This document shows, piece by piece, positions 32,501-46,200 of a DNA stretch of 64,000 nt. The notes under the pieces were generated by a model. It searched no databases, was not told the origin of the DNA, and saw only the letters and a program-made list of their open reading frames with translations. The DNA comes from Anastatus disparis. Lineage: Eukaryota > Arthropoda > Insecta > Hymenoptera > Eupelmidae. Within the stretch, counting starts at the first letter, position 1; the number at the start of each line of letters is the position of its first letter. Both the position numbers and the translations under genes were made by a program. The stretch is from positions 682,001 to 746,000 of the forward strand of contig JAFFSR010000373.1 of the NCBI GenBank assembly GCA_017163975.1, given 5' to 3'.

Positions 32501-32599
32501 TTATTTTTATAAATTGAAACGGGAAGAGGTGCGCGAAAAAAAAGCGACGGGTAATCCGTTTCGTTAACTTTTGTTTATTCAAAAAAAATTAAAATTTTC

Positions 32600-33820
32600 T
32601 TCAGTTAATATTTAGCTGTAACTTTCTGGCGTTATTTTTATTATTTTAATTATTATTTTAATAACAAAAACATGACCGTGAATATTACAGGCCTGAATAC
32701 GCCGAACGAATGCGCGTTCAGACGTAAGCGTGGCAGATGATGAGGCGAAGTGGAAGTTATTCTGCGAGCTCGTGAATCCATGTTGAGATCGCAAGAGAGA
32801 GAGAGAGAGAAGAAAATAAATGAATAGCAATAATGTGTTAAACTTACCTTTTTTGATTGTTGTTGTTAACTGCTGTAGCTGGCCTTTTACTTCTCGTAAT
32901 CGCTGGGACCGCTGTTGTTAAGTTGGATTGGAGTTTTGTTTAGAAATGACTTGGTCAAGTCCGAATTGTATCTTTGATGAATTTCTTTATTAAATCACGG
33001 AGAAAGTACACTTCTTATAATAGTAGGTACACAGACAAAGCCCTCACACAAGTAAGGTTCGTTTTGCAACTAATTGATTCGTACACGCGTCAAGAGTTGT
33101 AGTATTTTTTATTACACTGGTCACTCGTAAACACAATCGGCCGATTCACTTTTTATTGGTTTTCAATTGTTGCAACTACAAATGTTATCCGACTCTCGAA
33201 GTCGGATTGAATTAAATCAGATTCGTATCAATTTGATTTATCGCGAGTTATAATATATGGTACAATTTTATTTATTCGGAAAATGATTATATTATTTCAT
33301 TAAAGACTGCACTTCGCGTTATAATATATTTCAAGTGGTTTACAATTCGAATAATTACTAAAGGCCCGGTTGGAAAAAGATACTATATATTATTTATGTC
33401 TGATATATATTTGAGCACTCTGCTCTATTCTGTTATATTTTTTATATTTTTAAACTTACATTACGGTTTTCTATGACCGGGCTAGACTCTGTGGCACTAC
33501 CGCCGCAAACAATAAAAATTTGGAACTTTTATACCTAAGTACATCTTAGAGGCTGTCTGACGTCAGAAAACACTTGTATTTACCCAAGATCCAATTAAGA
33601 CGTCAAAGATGAAATACACACAAGATTATGTAGCTAATTCGGTACGAGGGTCTATCGATATCTCAATCAATTCTTAGGAAGTAAAACACCTGTGGTATCG
33701 ACAAACTGGCGGCGTACGTTAGAAAAAATTTTAGATGCTGGTTATTGCAGGAAAAGTTGATAAAATAAAATAAGAAAAACAAAATAAAATTAGACGTCAT
33801 AACGAAGTCAGGATGTCACA
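32600..33820 (-). mobile_element. possible gypsy-like LTR and leader
   Basis: Minus strand TGTGACATCCTGACTTCG at 33820-33803 looks like an LTR start. TATAAAAG (33533-33526) could be its promoter and an AATAAAA near 33155 its polyadenylation signal. Downstream a Gln-rich frame (LREVKGQLQQLTTTIKK, near 32890) could be a gag start. A (GA)n tract lies at about 32793-32811. No second LTR or pol is present, so this is tentative. Confidence 0.35.
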
Positions 33821-33849
33821 TAAAATGATACTTTTGATAATCAAGAAAA

Positions 33850-34570
33850 TATATTTATGAATCCAAGATTGAAATCGTAAAAACATTTCTGTAATATTCC
33901 TTATTTTCATTTTAGAAGTCCTTTCAAAGTTTTTTCGGTAAGGATTCATTCAATAACTTTTCTTCGTATTATAAGTTATTACATGAATATTTTTTCAAAG
34001 ATTTTAGAAATACTTCATACAATATTTCGTGAAGTTAACCGAAAGATTTTATGAAATATTGCAAGGAAGCATTTCGTAAGATTTTTGAAATGATTTTGTA
34101 AAAGAATACTTAAGATAAACTTCTAAATCTTTCTAAATAATTCTATGATTAAAATCGTAAGATGATTTCTGTAATATTTCTTGTTTCCTTACTAAAGGTC
34201 TTTTAAAGTCCTTTGAACAAGAATTCATGTAATAAATTTTTTTAGTATTATAAGTTATTACATGAATAATTTTCAAAATATTTCAAAATCATTCATGCAA
34301 CGTTCCGTGAGAGTTTACCAAAACATTTTATGCAATATTGCATGAAAGCATTCCGAAAGAATTTTGAAATGATTTTGTGAAAGAACAGTATAAATAATCC
34401 ACAATATCTTTCTCAATGATTCTATGATTGGAATCGTAAGATGATTTTTGTAATATTTCTTTTTTCCTTACAAAAGTCCTTCCAAAGTTCTTTGAATAAG
34501 AATTCATGTAATAAAGTTTTTTAGTATTAGAAATTATTACATGAATAATTTTCAAAAGATTTTAAGGTAA
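33850..34570. repeat. tandem repeat, ~279-bp unit, about 2.5 copies
   Basis: The landmark CGTAA[AG]A…TTTCTGTAATATT occurs near 33876, 34156 and 34434, spaced 280 and 278 bp, with the sequence between also repeated (…ATGAAATATTGCA…). Confidence 0.75.
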
Positions 34571-34962
34571 TTCTCTAGGTATATATAACATAAATTTTGG
34601 ATTATTTTATCTTTATTTTAATTATTTTATAAGGGATAAGCAAGTGTATATAGAAAGAAAGAGGCCATAGGAAGTGGTAAAAATTTTTTTTTAGCTAATA
34701 GAAACTGCGGATATGCTAATATTGTTAGTAGAAGAAAAACATTATAAAACACTGCAATCTTCTTTATTTTTCGTCCAATTTTAATGTATCTGGGCTCATT
34801 TTGTTCCTTATGCAAATTCAGGAGTGGTTACTGTAGGTAATTTGGCAATAACATTTCTGTTTGACGCATAAAGGGTACTCCCCTTTAAAATGGTCAATTT
34901 TGCCCTGTCCCAAAAATTTTTGTTTGACCTTGTAACTTTGTTTTGGATGAAAAAGAATGCTT

Positions 34963-35757
34963 TTTGTCATATTTGCAGACCGCGACCCCCTCCCCCTGTC
35001 CACAGCATGGGGAAAATGACTTTTTCAGTATTTTTTTTTTCTCCGCATCTAGTCGGTAAAAAAAACCCAAGAAAATCGTGCTTATAGCTTAAATGGTTAC
35101 AAATCATGTAGAATTTTTTCATGAAGATTTGATGATGCTTTTTAACCTAAAAAAATTTTTTAAAAATTCAAACCCTTCCTATTTTTACGAGAAATGCGGT
35201 ACAGGGCCAATTCTTGCAAAAAAACTTGTATTTTGTTTAAAATTACTTGCCTGAATTTTTCCAGATATTTCCTGTTGGTGCGCCATAGTTAAAAATGCAA
35301 AAAACTCATTTTTTCGACGTTTTTGGCTGATTGTAGCTCATTTGCAGACTTCGTATTATTATTTATATTCTGAAATTGTATTCTAGAACTTTATTTATGA
35401 ATTTAATTATGCAATCAAGTCAGAAAAATAAGATTTACAAATATTCGGCTTAAAATTTTTGCACAAATCCACATTTTAGATTAGGTATTCAAACACTTCT
35501 TTCGTGATTTTGTTGATATTTCACTACTTTATATGTGATGAAATCTTTTAAATGTTATATTGCTTTAATAAAAGAAAATATTTTGATAAATAAGTCATTT
35601 CACAGGTACAGCTACATTAAGTACGGTCAAAATCTTTGATGATATATATGACTATTACACGCTAGAAAAAGAACAGGAACAGATATAAGAAATACATTCC
35701 TTCTATATCTATATATATGAGGGATAGCGAGTTGTTGCTAGGAACAACGCGCTTATT

Positions 35758-35796
<39 letters not shown>

Positions 35797-37688
35797 TATA
35801 GAAGCAATGTATTTCTTATATCTGTTCCTGTTCTTTATAGCCCTATATATTATCAAAGGTTTTGGATTTATTATCTTAACCATATACAAATTATAATTCG
35901 AATATTTTGCCCTAGTGTTTTATCGAAAGATCTTCTTAAACATCTACAATAATAATTGTAACGAACCATTTAATATCGAATAAATTTTCATTATACAATG
36001 TTATTCTAATATTGTAATATAGCCCATGAAATAATATTATCGTCTTAAACTACAATTTTGTTAGAAATAAATCGTTACCTAATATATAAAATTAATAAAT
36101 ATAGGATTTTATTTTTTATAATAATATTCGTTATTCTATTTACAAAATATTTTACATGTTACTTTTCTTTGGCCCGAACTTAGGTCCAAATTCATAGTCG
36201 TGTCTTGAGTATTAAGTATGACTTAAAAATTAAGTATCGTTAGTTAAGTACCAGCTGTTACTTAAATTGAGTGTTACATCCTTACCGACGACTATCTTAT
36301 TTGTGTGATTTTGTTTCATAACTAACTGTGGTAACCTCTTCATGTGGCACTAAATTGAAGTAACAGCTGATACTCAAGTAACGAAACTTAAGTTTTAAGT
36401 CATACTTAATACTCAAGACACGACTATGAATTCGGGCCATATTTTTTTATGGCTCGAATTCATAGACCCAATTTAAGTCTAAGGCTAGAAGTTGTAGTTG
36501 TTATTCAGTTCTCAAATATTCTATCCTTGTTCTTCTTATGGAAAAAGAGTAAGAACATAGATAGATATCTGAGAACTGAGTAAAGACTATAACTTCCAGT
36601 CTAACGTTTGTTACTTGAGTTACGTTACTGGATTCGTACCTATGTCAATGGAGATAATACAATACATGACATAAGTGCAAACTTTATTTATGATCTTTAA
36701 AACGATTGCACATGTCATAAAATAATTGCGAATAATATGTGCTTTTTAACAAAAATATATTTAATATTGTAATATTAATATGAGACATGTAAACAAGATT
36801 TCAATGAACTTGCATGCTCACATTTTTTTACACAGTGTAAAAATAGACCACATAGCTCTTGCAAAAGTGTGACTTGAGTGCAGATTTAGATTACATAGTG
36901 TTAAAAATGCCAAATTCAAGGTTCATATTATTAAATCATGATGATAATGTTTGTATTGATAAGTTTTTCTTACGAAATATAAATTCATATGTAATCTCAA
37001 GTTTATATTTTTTTACCGTACTTAATATAGCTGTACCTGTGAAATGACTTATTTACCAAAATATTTTCTTTTATTAAAGCAATATAATATTTAAAAGATT
37101 TCATCACATATAAAGTAGTGAAATATAAACAAAATCATGAAAGAAGTGTTTAAACACCTAATGTAAAATGTGGATTCGTGCAAAAATTTTAAGCCAAATA
37201 TTTGTAAATCTTATTTTTCTGACTTGATTGCAAAATCAAATTCATAAATAAAGTTCTAGGATACAATTTCATAATATAAATAATAATACAAAGTCTGCAA
37301 ATGAGCTACAATCAGCCAAAAACGTCGAAAAAATGAGTTTTTTTTGCATTTTTAACTATGGCGCACCAACAGGAAATATCTGGAAAAATTCAGGCAAGTA
37401 ATTTTAAACAAAATACAAGTTTTTTTGCAAGGATTGGCCCTGTGCCGCATTTCCCGTGAAAATAGGAAGGGTTTGAATTTTTTCTCATCCTTTTAGGTTA
37501 TATAGCATCATCAAATCTTTATGAAAAAATTCTACATGATTTGTAACCATTTAAGCTGTTAGCACGATTTTCTTGGGGTTTTTTTACCGTCTAGATGCGG
37601 AGAAAAAAAATAAATACTGAAAAAGTCATTTTTTCCATGCTCTGGACAGGGAGAGAGGAGTGTTGCGGTCTGCAAATATGACAAAAAC
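34963..37688. mobile_element. 2.7-kb foldback element with ~680-bp arms and nested repeats
   Basis: The left arm (34963-35640) starts GCTTTTTGTCATATTTGCAG; the right arm (37010-37688) is its inverse. Inside lie a hairpin around a TA repeat (35650-35840) and a MITE-like inverted pair (36172-36441, ATTCATAGTCGTGTCTTGAG and inverse). No coding sequence is seen. Confidence 0.75.
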
Positions 37689-37849
37689 TATTTTGCTTTC
37701 TCATAGAGAAAGCATTATATCGGTAAAAAAAATTTTTTTCTATTTTTTCATTAATTTGTACATATTTGAACTCAGTGAGTCGAAAAAAGTGGTTTCCAGA
37801 AAATGTCTGTATGTATGTGTGTGTGTGTGTGTGTGTGTGGATGTATGAA

Positions 37850-39800
37850 TTCAGTTAGTAAGCTGTATCTCGAGAACTACTCGATGGATTTGCTTCTAAT
37901 TTTGCATGGAATTTAGTTTTGTGATTAACTTGCTGGGAAGCTATTGATAATTTGGTTCTTCCATCGTAGTTTTCATTTTAAAGTTTTTTTAAAAAATAAA
38001 AAAAAAAATTCGATTTTTCGTTTTTTGGTTTTTTTTTGTTTACTACTCGATGAATTTGCTTCAAAATTTGCATGGAATTTATTTCTGATTGCCCGGATAA
38101 AATAAATTTTTAAAAACTGATTTTCTTAGCTCAGTTTTAATTTTAGAGCATTTTGAAATTTTTGAAAAAAATGTTTCTATTTATTAAGCCAATAAAATCT
38201 TAAAAACTACTCGATGGATTTACTTCAAATTTTCCATACAATTCAATTTTTTGATGAACTGGTGCGGAAGCTATTGGGAATTGGTTTTCTTAGCGCAGTT
38301 TTTTTTTTAGAATCATTTTAAGAATTTTTAAAAAATTTCGATTTTTCATTTTTTTTGTATTTTACGTAAACTACTCGAAGAATTTGTTCGAAAATTTGTA
38401 TGAAACTCAATTTCGACTGCCAAAAGTATAAAAAATTTTGTAAACTAATTTTCTTAGCGCACTTTTAATTTTAGAGCATTTTTAAAATTTTTAAAAAAAT
38501 TTTTATTTTTAATTTTTTTCTATTTTACGAAAACCATTTGATAGATTTGCTCCAAAATTTGTATGCAATTTATTCGCTACTGTCTGAAGAAAACAAGCTT
38601 TGGAAAATTAATTTTCTCAGTGCAGTTTTAATTTTAGAGCACTTTGAAAATTTTCAAAAAAATTTTTATTTTTCATTTATTTTCTATTTTGCGTAAACCA
38701 TACTATAAATTTTCTCCAAAATTTTCATACAATTAATTCGCTGTTGTCTGAAAAACATAAGCTTTTGAAAACTAATTTTCTTAGCGTGGTTGCAATTTTA
38801 GAGAATTTTAAAGATTTAAAAAAAAATTCGATTCTTCTTTTCTTATTTTTTTTTATTCTACGTAAAGTACTCGATAGATTTGTTCTAAAAATTGCAGGGA
38901 AATTATTTGCGACTGCCAAAAGAAGGGAAATTTTCAAAAATTGATTTTCATAGCGTAGTTTTAATTTTAGAGAATTTTTAAAATTTTGAAAAAGAAATTT
39001 TGAAAAGAAAATGTTATTTATTTAACCAGTTAGATCTCGAAAATTACTCGATGGATTTGCTTCAAATTTTGTATACCATCTATGTTTTTGTACAACTAGA
39101 CGGGAAGCTATTGAAAATTGGTATTCATAGAGTAGTTTTTTTTATAGAGCCATAAACATGAACTGTATTTATATATAAATATGATTGCATTTTATAAAGA
39201 TTAGAAATTTTGTTGTCATCATTCTTTTTATTACTACATTATATCATTTTTCAATAGAACAAATTTTTTTGTATTACTTGATGATTTAAAATAAATTATA
39301 AATGTTGAAAAAGCAAACAGCTAGCATATGTGTTCGAAATTTATAAAGCACAATATGAGTAAATATTAATGTTAGACAATTTTTTAATATTAAAATCACA
39401 TAAAAATAAATATAAAAAAATTAATGAAACTCAAAGAACTCTATCAGAAAGCATTCCGCCAAAGCACTTGGCAGCGTTTTTTTTATTATAGAGCCATTTT
39501 AAGAATTTGAAAAAATTTTCGATTTTTAATTTTTTTTTTGTATTTTACGTAAGTTAATTGATGAGTTTGCTTTGAGTTTCCATGGGAATAATTTGCATCT
39601 GCCAAAAGAAGGATAACTTTTATAAACCGATCTTTTTAGCGTAGTTTTCTTTTTAGAAAATTTTAAAAATTTTCTTAAAAAATTTCCATATTTCAGTATT
39701 TTTCCATTTTACGTAAAGTACTTGATAGAATTACTCTAAAATTTGTATACAAGTTATTTGCTACTGTCCTTATAAACCAAGTTTTAAATAAATAATTTTA
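37850..39800. repeat. degenerate tandem array, ~166-bp unit, about 10 copies
   Basis: The landmark ACTACTCGATGGATTTGCTTC and variants occur near 37879, 38042, 38209, 38378, 38534, 38700, 38868, 39044, 39553 and 39716; most intervals are 156-176 bp. A (TG)n tract precedes it at 37808-37838. Short open frames here are translations of the repeat. Confidence 0.75.
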
Positions 39801-40310
39801 TTAGCGTAGCTTTTTGATCTCTTCTTTTGTTTTCTGAGTTACTCTTGAAAATTTATAATAGTACTACTGAATTTAATTACCGTTACTAAAATTGACTACT
39901 TGGATTTACCAAGCTTAGTCGTGATAAAAAGATATCCACAAGATAACAAAAATAATAAATTCAAACCTATATATAAGGCTAGCTAAAGTCAACAAAATTA
40001 AACACTTTAAAAGCTAACATTTAACTCAAACAAAATGTTGAAAAGGCAATCAACTAGCATATATATTCAAAATTTATAAAGTACAAAATGAATAAATATT
40101 AATGATGGACAATTTTTTTATATTAAAATCACATTTAAATAAATATAAAAAAATAATGAAACTCAAAGAGCTCTATGAGAAAGCATTCCGCCAAAGCACT
40201 TGGCAGCGTTTTTTTTTTATGCAAAACAAAGTTAAAAGGTCAAACAAAAATTTCAGGGACAGGGAAAAATTGACTATCTTAAAGGGGGGTACCCTTCAAG
40301 GTTATTCTCT
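39415..40310. repeat. two copies of a dispersed repeat
   Basis: GCATTCCGCCAAAGCACTTG with flanking sequence occurs at about 39452 and 40181; the second copy continues into sequence resembling the edge of the foldback element at 34860-34920, inverted. Confidence 0.5.
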
Positions 40311-40676
40311 CATTTTTTCTCATTTTGAATCATTTAAGAATGCTCACTGCCACGATCAGAATCGTATTTCAGTTAATTGTCATCTTTTGAGACATTTTTA
40401 ATTAGATAAAAATGATTTCCCACGTATAATAAATTTTTAATTTTATTTACAAAGAAAATTCAATACGAAATTAAAATAAATAAAGCTGTAGTTTGTAGAA
40501 AAAAATAAAAATTAGTTTATATAATCGCTACATCGTGTTTAAATTTTCTCTACAAGTTATTCGTTCATTTTTATAAATTGATTTATAAAACTTTATTAAA
40601 ATGGGGAAACTCTAATTATACTTATTCAAGTACATTAACAGGTAAATATGTTCAAAATAAATTTTTTGTGGCGCTG

Positions 40677-41369
40677 TACCCTATTGAAAATAAAGACGTC
40701 TTTGGACGTGTCTGAATTTGGAACAAAAAAAGACGTCTTTTGAAGACGTCTTTTAAATCAAAACGTCTTTTTTATCAAAATTTTTAAAAAAGTACATACT
40801 AAAATGTTCCAAAAAAGTATTATTTTATTACGTTATTATTTTTAATAGGGTATCTTTCTTTAGGAATATAGAAACAAAATAAGCATCAGCTCTCTGCAGA
40901 CCGAAAAGCTTGAGCGAACAAACTAGAAATGTTATAACCTTACATACCCGAGTCACTAAAATTTTTGTAGGAGTTCGCGTATTAAGAAAAACGCCACCTA
41001 ACAGTCAAAGACAGAATTAATAGTCGATTCGAATAATTTTTTCGGTAGTTACATTTTTAACTGTGAGGTGCCGTTTTTCTTAACTTTGCAATCCCTTATC
41101 CAAATTTCAGAGATGCAGGTATATGAGGTTATAATTTTGCGTGTTTATTCACAGTTGAAAATCAGTATACATACTTCAATTACGTACTCCAAGTATATAC
41201 ACTTTAGCTTAAGTACGTTCTTTTTTGAAACATTTTAGTAGGTATTATTTTTAAAATATTGATAAAAAAGACGTCTTTTTTTGTTCCAAATCCAGACACG
41301 TCCAAAGACGTCTTCTAAAGACGTCTTTAAAAGACGTCTTTAAAAGACGTCATTATTTTCAATAGGGTA
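40677..41369. mobile_element. foldback element, GACGTC subfamily (689 bp)
   Basis: Element 40679-41367, CCCTATTGAAAATAAAGACG at the left end and the inverse at the right, TA on both sides. Closely similar to 8350-9052 in opposite orientation. Confidence 0.85.
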
Positions 41370-41417
41370 GTCAACTACAAGTTGTGCGAAATTTTTTATG
41401 TATTTAAAAATTTTTAT

Positions 41418-42090
41418 GTCCTGACCTCGAAAAAAGGTATTGAAATGTATGATCATTTTTTCATTTCCCGTCATTTGAAATAGATTTTTTATAAGTAAAA
41501 GTGAAATTTTTTAATTTTATTTTTCTGGTCATAGTTTCAAATAATCCGGAAATTTATAAGCCCCGATCTTTTAAAAAAGTCTTAAAATGTATGGTTATTT
41601 TCTCATGTCTTGTCAATTAAAATCGATCTTTAATGAGAAAAAATGAGATTTTTGAAATTTTATTTTCTTGTTCTAAAAAATAAATAAGACAGCCAGAGGG
41701 GCTGCTCCGGAGCGATAAACTTAGTTTATCGAGACATGCCATCTTTTTTCAGCACATTGATTTCATATTTTCTGTCTCTGTGATACAGAGTTGTATAATT
41801 TTCTAGGGCAACCCCCCAAAAAAACGTAAGTCCCTACCTGAAAAACAAATATTCAAATGTATAGTTATTTTCCCATTTGTCCTCATTGACAATCATTTAA
41901 CCATTAGTAAAATTACCTTTTTTCTAGGTCAAAACTTAAGACTTCAAATTTTTTGAGCCCTCATTATTTTCAATGACAAAAATCAATTTTTTAAAATAAT
42001 TTTTGTTTCTGTTAGATCGATTTAAAATGAAAAGATACGAGAAAATAACCATGTACTCTAATACCTTTTTTCGGGTCAGGACCCTGTAAG
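41418..42090. repeat. inverted-repeat region of unknown origin
   Basis: TCCTGACCTCGAAAAAAGGT near 41418 is matched inverted by ACCTTTTTTCGGGTCAGGA near 42062-42081. Between them, three related segments containing AAAATGTATGGTTATTTTCTC-like text suggest short tandem duplication. Confidence 0.5.
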
Positions 42091-42434
42091 AATATTTAGC
42101 ATAAGAAATGGTCAATGGTCATAATTATGACCACACAATTAATCATAATTATGACCGAAGAATCAATCATAACTATGATCATAATAGTAGATAAGCTATA
42201 CCAATTCTAATTCATACCGATACCAATTCACCTGAATTAGAATTAATATGAAGTAGAATCGTTATAGAGGTGGGGGATCAGTTTGAATTCACCTGAAGTA
42301 GAATTGAGGTGTAGTAGAATCGGCATAGGCTTTTGTGGTGGTGGGGGAACTAATTGTAGCTCAATAAGCAAGGATCGACATAATATTTTTTTTTTGGAAG
42401 GAGTCAGCTGTGATGAAGCTACTACAAAATTTAT

Positions 42435-43089
42435 AACCCTGTTAAAAATAACCAGCTGGATATCCAGGTGGATTATCTACTTGGATATCCAGGTGGATAT
42501 TACTCTGATCGAGTTGGATATCATTCTGATCAAGTTGGATATCACGCTGATCTTCATTCACCTGGATGCAGCTAAAATCCATTTGGATATTTTTTACGAA
42601 AACTTATAATTAGGCATTATAAGCATCTGTATAACATAATACTACCAATAGAAGAAAATTCAAAATTTTATCCAAATTAAAATTATCCAGGAGAATTATC
42701 CTCTTGGATATCCAGTTGGATTAATAAAATAAAAAAATTAAGATGTAATTTTATCAAATAATTTACTGAAAAGCATACTTTGTAAGTTTTCGATTTTATT
42801 AATCCAACTGGATATCCAAGAGGATAATCCTCCTGAATAATTTTACTTTGAGTAAAATTTTCAATTTCCTTTTATTCGTAGTATTATTGTTATACAAATG
42901 CTTGTAATCCCTAATGATTAGTTTTCGTAAAAAATATCCAAATGGATTTTAGCGGTATCTAGGTGAATGAAGATCAGAGTGATATCCAACTCAATCAGAG
43001 TGCTATTCAACTCCATCAGAGTAATATTCACCTAGATATCCAAGTGGACAATTCACTTGGATTTCCAGCTGGTTACTTTCAACAGGGAA
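42435..43089. mobile_element. foldback element, GGATATCC subfamily (651 bp)
   Basis: Element 42437-43087 starts CCCTGTTAAAAATAACCAGC and ends with the inverse; AA on both sides. Arms hold repeated TGGATATCCA / TTGGATATC words and CAGCTGG. Termini match the GACGTC subfamily (CCCTGTTGAAAATAA). Confidence 0.75.
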
Positions 43090-43244
43090 ATAATAGTTAT
43101 TCACAATTATTAATTATTAATTACTATTTACAGTTATTTTTTTATACTTATTTACAATTATTACTACTATTATATTAAAGTGAAGAATCAAGACTTTTTT
43201 TTTCTTACGTGAATATTTTTTGCATTACTGTCACATACATACGT

Positions 43245-46200
43245 ACACATACACACGTGAATCTTTAACATACACGTACACAAATACAAACACACATACA
43301 CACATGCTCACGTACACACATAAACACATATCCATACACATACACTTACTCATATACACATACACACATACACAATATCCGTCTTTCCGTCTCCATCCCT
43401 CCGACTCTCCGTTTATATCTGTTTGTCTCCATTTCTCCGTCTCCCTCTGTCTGTTTCCGACTCTCAGTTTCCGGCCCCCTATCTCCGTCCCTCCATTTCT
43501 CCGTCTCTGTCTCTCCGTCTCCGTCCGTAAGTCTCTGTTTCTTCTTCTCCGTCTGCTTGGCTTCGTCTCCGCCTCTCTGCCTTTCTCTCTCCGTCTCCAA
43601 CTCTCCGTTTTCGTCTTTCCAAATTCGTCACTTCATCTCTATCTCTTCGTCTTTGTCTCATCGTTTTTGTCTGTACGTCTCCGTCCCACCGTTTTCGTCT
43701 CTACGTCTCCGTCTGTCAATCTCCATCTCCGTCTCTCCACCTCTGTCCCACTCTTCGTCTCTGTCTTTCCATCTCCGACCCTCCGTCAACATCTCTTTAT
43801 TCCTCTGTCTCCGTCTCTCCGTCACCATCTCTCCACCTCCGTCACCGTGTTTTCGTCTTTGTTCCTCCGTCTCCATCTTTCCGTCTCCGTCGTCGTTTTT
43901 TCGTCTTTGTCACATCGTCTCCATCTCTCCGTCTGTCTGTCTCTGTCTCTCCGTCTCCGTTTTTACGTCTTCTTTCCTTCGTCTTCCTCTCCATTTTCGT
44001 CTTTTCGTCTACACCTTTCCGTTCTCGTCTCTATGTTCCCGTCTCTCCATTTTCGTCTCTCCGTCTCCGTCCCACCGTTTTCGCCTCTCCGTCTCCATCC
44101 CATTGTTTCGTCTCTCCGTCTCCGTTTATCTGTCTCAGTCTCTCCATCTCCGCTTCTCCGTCTCCGTCTCTCCACCTTTGTCTCTATGTCTCCGTCTCTC
44201 CGTTTTTGTCTCTCCATCTTCGTTTGTAAGTCTCTGTTTCTACAACTCCGTCTGTCTGTCCCTTACTCTCTGTGTCGGTCTCTTCGTCATCACCTTTTCA
44301 TCTGCGTCTTCGTATCTTCATCTCCGTCTCTCCGTCTTCGTCCCTCTGTCTTCGTCTCTTCGTCCCTCCGTCTTCGTCTCTTCGTCCCTCCGTCTTCGTC
44401 TCTTTGTCCCTCCGTCTTCGTTTCTCCATCTATGTCTCTGTCTCCGTTTCTTCATCTCCGTCTCTGTCTCCGTTTCTCCATCTTCATCTTTTCGTTTCTT
44501 ACTCTCCGTCCCCATCTTTTCATCTCTGTTTCTCAGTCTGTCTGTCTTCGTCTCTCAGTCTCCGTTTCCCATTTTTTCCCTTCGTCTTCATCTCTTTGTC
44601 TCCATCTTTTCGTCTCCATCTTTCCGTCTTTGTCTGTACGTCTCTGTCACTAAGTTTTCATCTCTCTGTTTCCATTTGTAAAGCTATATTTCTCCGTCTT
44701 TGTCGGTCTGTCTCAGTCTCTCCGTCTCCGTCTCTCCGTCTCAATTTCTCCATCTCCATCTCTCCAGCTCCCTCTCTCCGTCTTCGTACCTCCGTCTTCG
44801 TACCTCCGTCTTCGTACCTCCGTCTCCGTCTCTGCGTCCTTCCGTCTCTCCATCCCGCAATCTCTCTGTCTCCGTCCCTCCGGCTGTCTGTCTCTGCCTT
44901 TCCGTCTCCGTCTCCGTCTTTCCGTCTTCGTCTTTTCGTATCCCTCTCTTTGTTTTCCTGTCTCCGATTTCGTCTCTTTGTCTTCGTCCCACCGCTTTCA
45001 TCTCTCCGTCTGCCTGGCATCGCCTCCGCCTCTCTGCCTTTGTCTCTCCGTCTCCGATTCTCCGTTTTCGTCTTTCCAAATTCGTCATTTCGTCTCCATC
45101 TCTTCGTCTTTGTCACACCGTTTCTGTCTCTACGTCTTCGTCCCACCGTTTTCGTCTCTCCGTCTCTGTCTACATCTCTCCGCCTCTGTCTTAGTATCTA
45201 CTTCTCTGTCTTTCCGTCTCCGACCGTTCGTCGTCATCTCTCCATCCCTCCGTCTCCATCTCTCCGTCACCATCTCTCCATCTTTGTCTTCCCGTCTTTT
45301 TAACTCCGAATCCGTCTTTTCGTCTCTGTCTCTCGTTCTGTCTATCTCTGTCTCTCAGGCTTCGTTTACCTGTCTTTTTCTCTTAGTCTCCGCCTCTATG
45401 TTTTTGTCTCCATCTTCGTCTCTCCATCTCTGTCTCTGCGTCTCCGTTTTTGCGTTTTCATATATCTGTCTCTGTCTCTCTGTCATCGTCTCTCCGTCTC
45501 TGCCTCTCCGTCTCTGTCTCTCCGCCTTTTACTTTCTGTCTCCGTTTTATCGTTTTTGTCTCACTGTCTCCGTGCGTAATTCTCCGCTTTTCCATCTTCG
45601 TCTGTCCCTCCCGGTCTCTCCGTCTCTATCTCCACCTTTCCTTTTCTGTCTCTCCGTCTCCGTCTCTCCGTCACCATCTCTCCATCTTCGTCACCGTCTT
45701 TTCGTCTTTGTCTCTCCATCACCGTCACCGTTTTTTAATCTTTGTCACTCCGTCTCCATCTCTCCGTCTGTATGTCTCTGTCTCTCCGTCTCCGTTTTTA
45801 CGTCTTGTTTCCTTCGTGTTCCTCTCCATCTCCGTTTTTTTGTCTCCACCTCTCCGGCCTCGTCTCTATGTTTTCGTCTCTCCGTTTTGGTCTCTCCGTC
45901 TCCGTCCCACCGTTTTCGTCTCTCCATCTACATCTTACCGTTTTTGTCTATTCGTCTCCGTCTATCTGTCTTAGTCTCTCCATCTCCGCTTCTTCGTCTC
46001 CGTCTCTCCGCCTTTGCCTCTATGTCTCCGTCTCTCCATTTTTGCCTCTCCATCTTCGTTTGTAAGTCTCTGTTTCTCCAACTCCAACTGTCTGTCTCTT
46101 TGTCCGTCTCTCCGTCTTCATCTCTTCATCTCCGTCTTTCCGCCTCCGTCCCTCCGTCTTCGTCTCTTTGTCCCTCCGTCTCCGATTCTCCGTCTCCATC

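Noticed and set aside
32612..32830. Small minus-strand frame with hydrophobic start, possible signal peptide
   Set aside because: Starts in a CT microsatellite and lies within a possible LTR leader; no support.
42283..42609. Plus-strand frame rich in Ile/Leu/Asp
   Set aside because: Reads the GGATATC word array of a foldback element.
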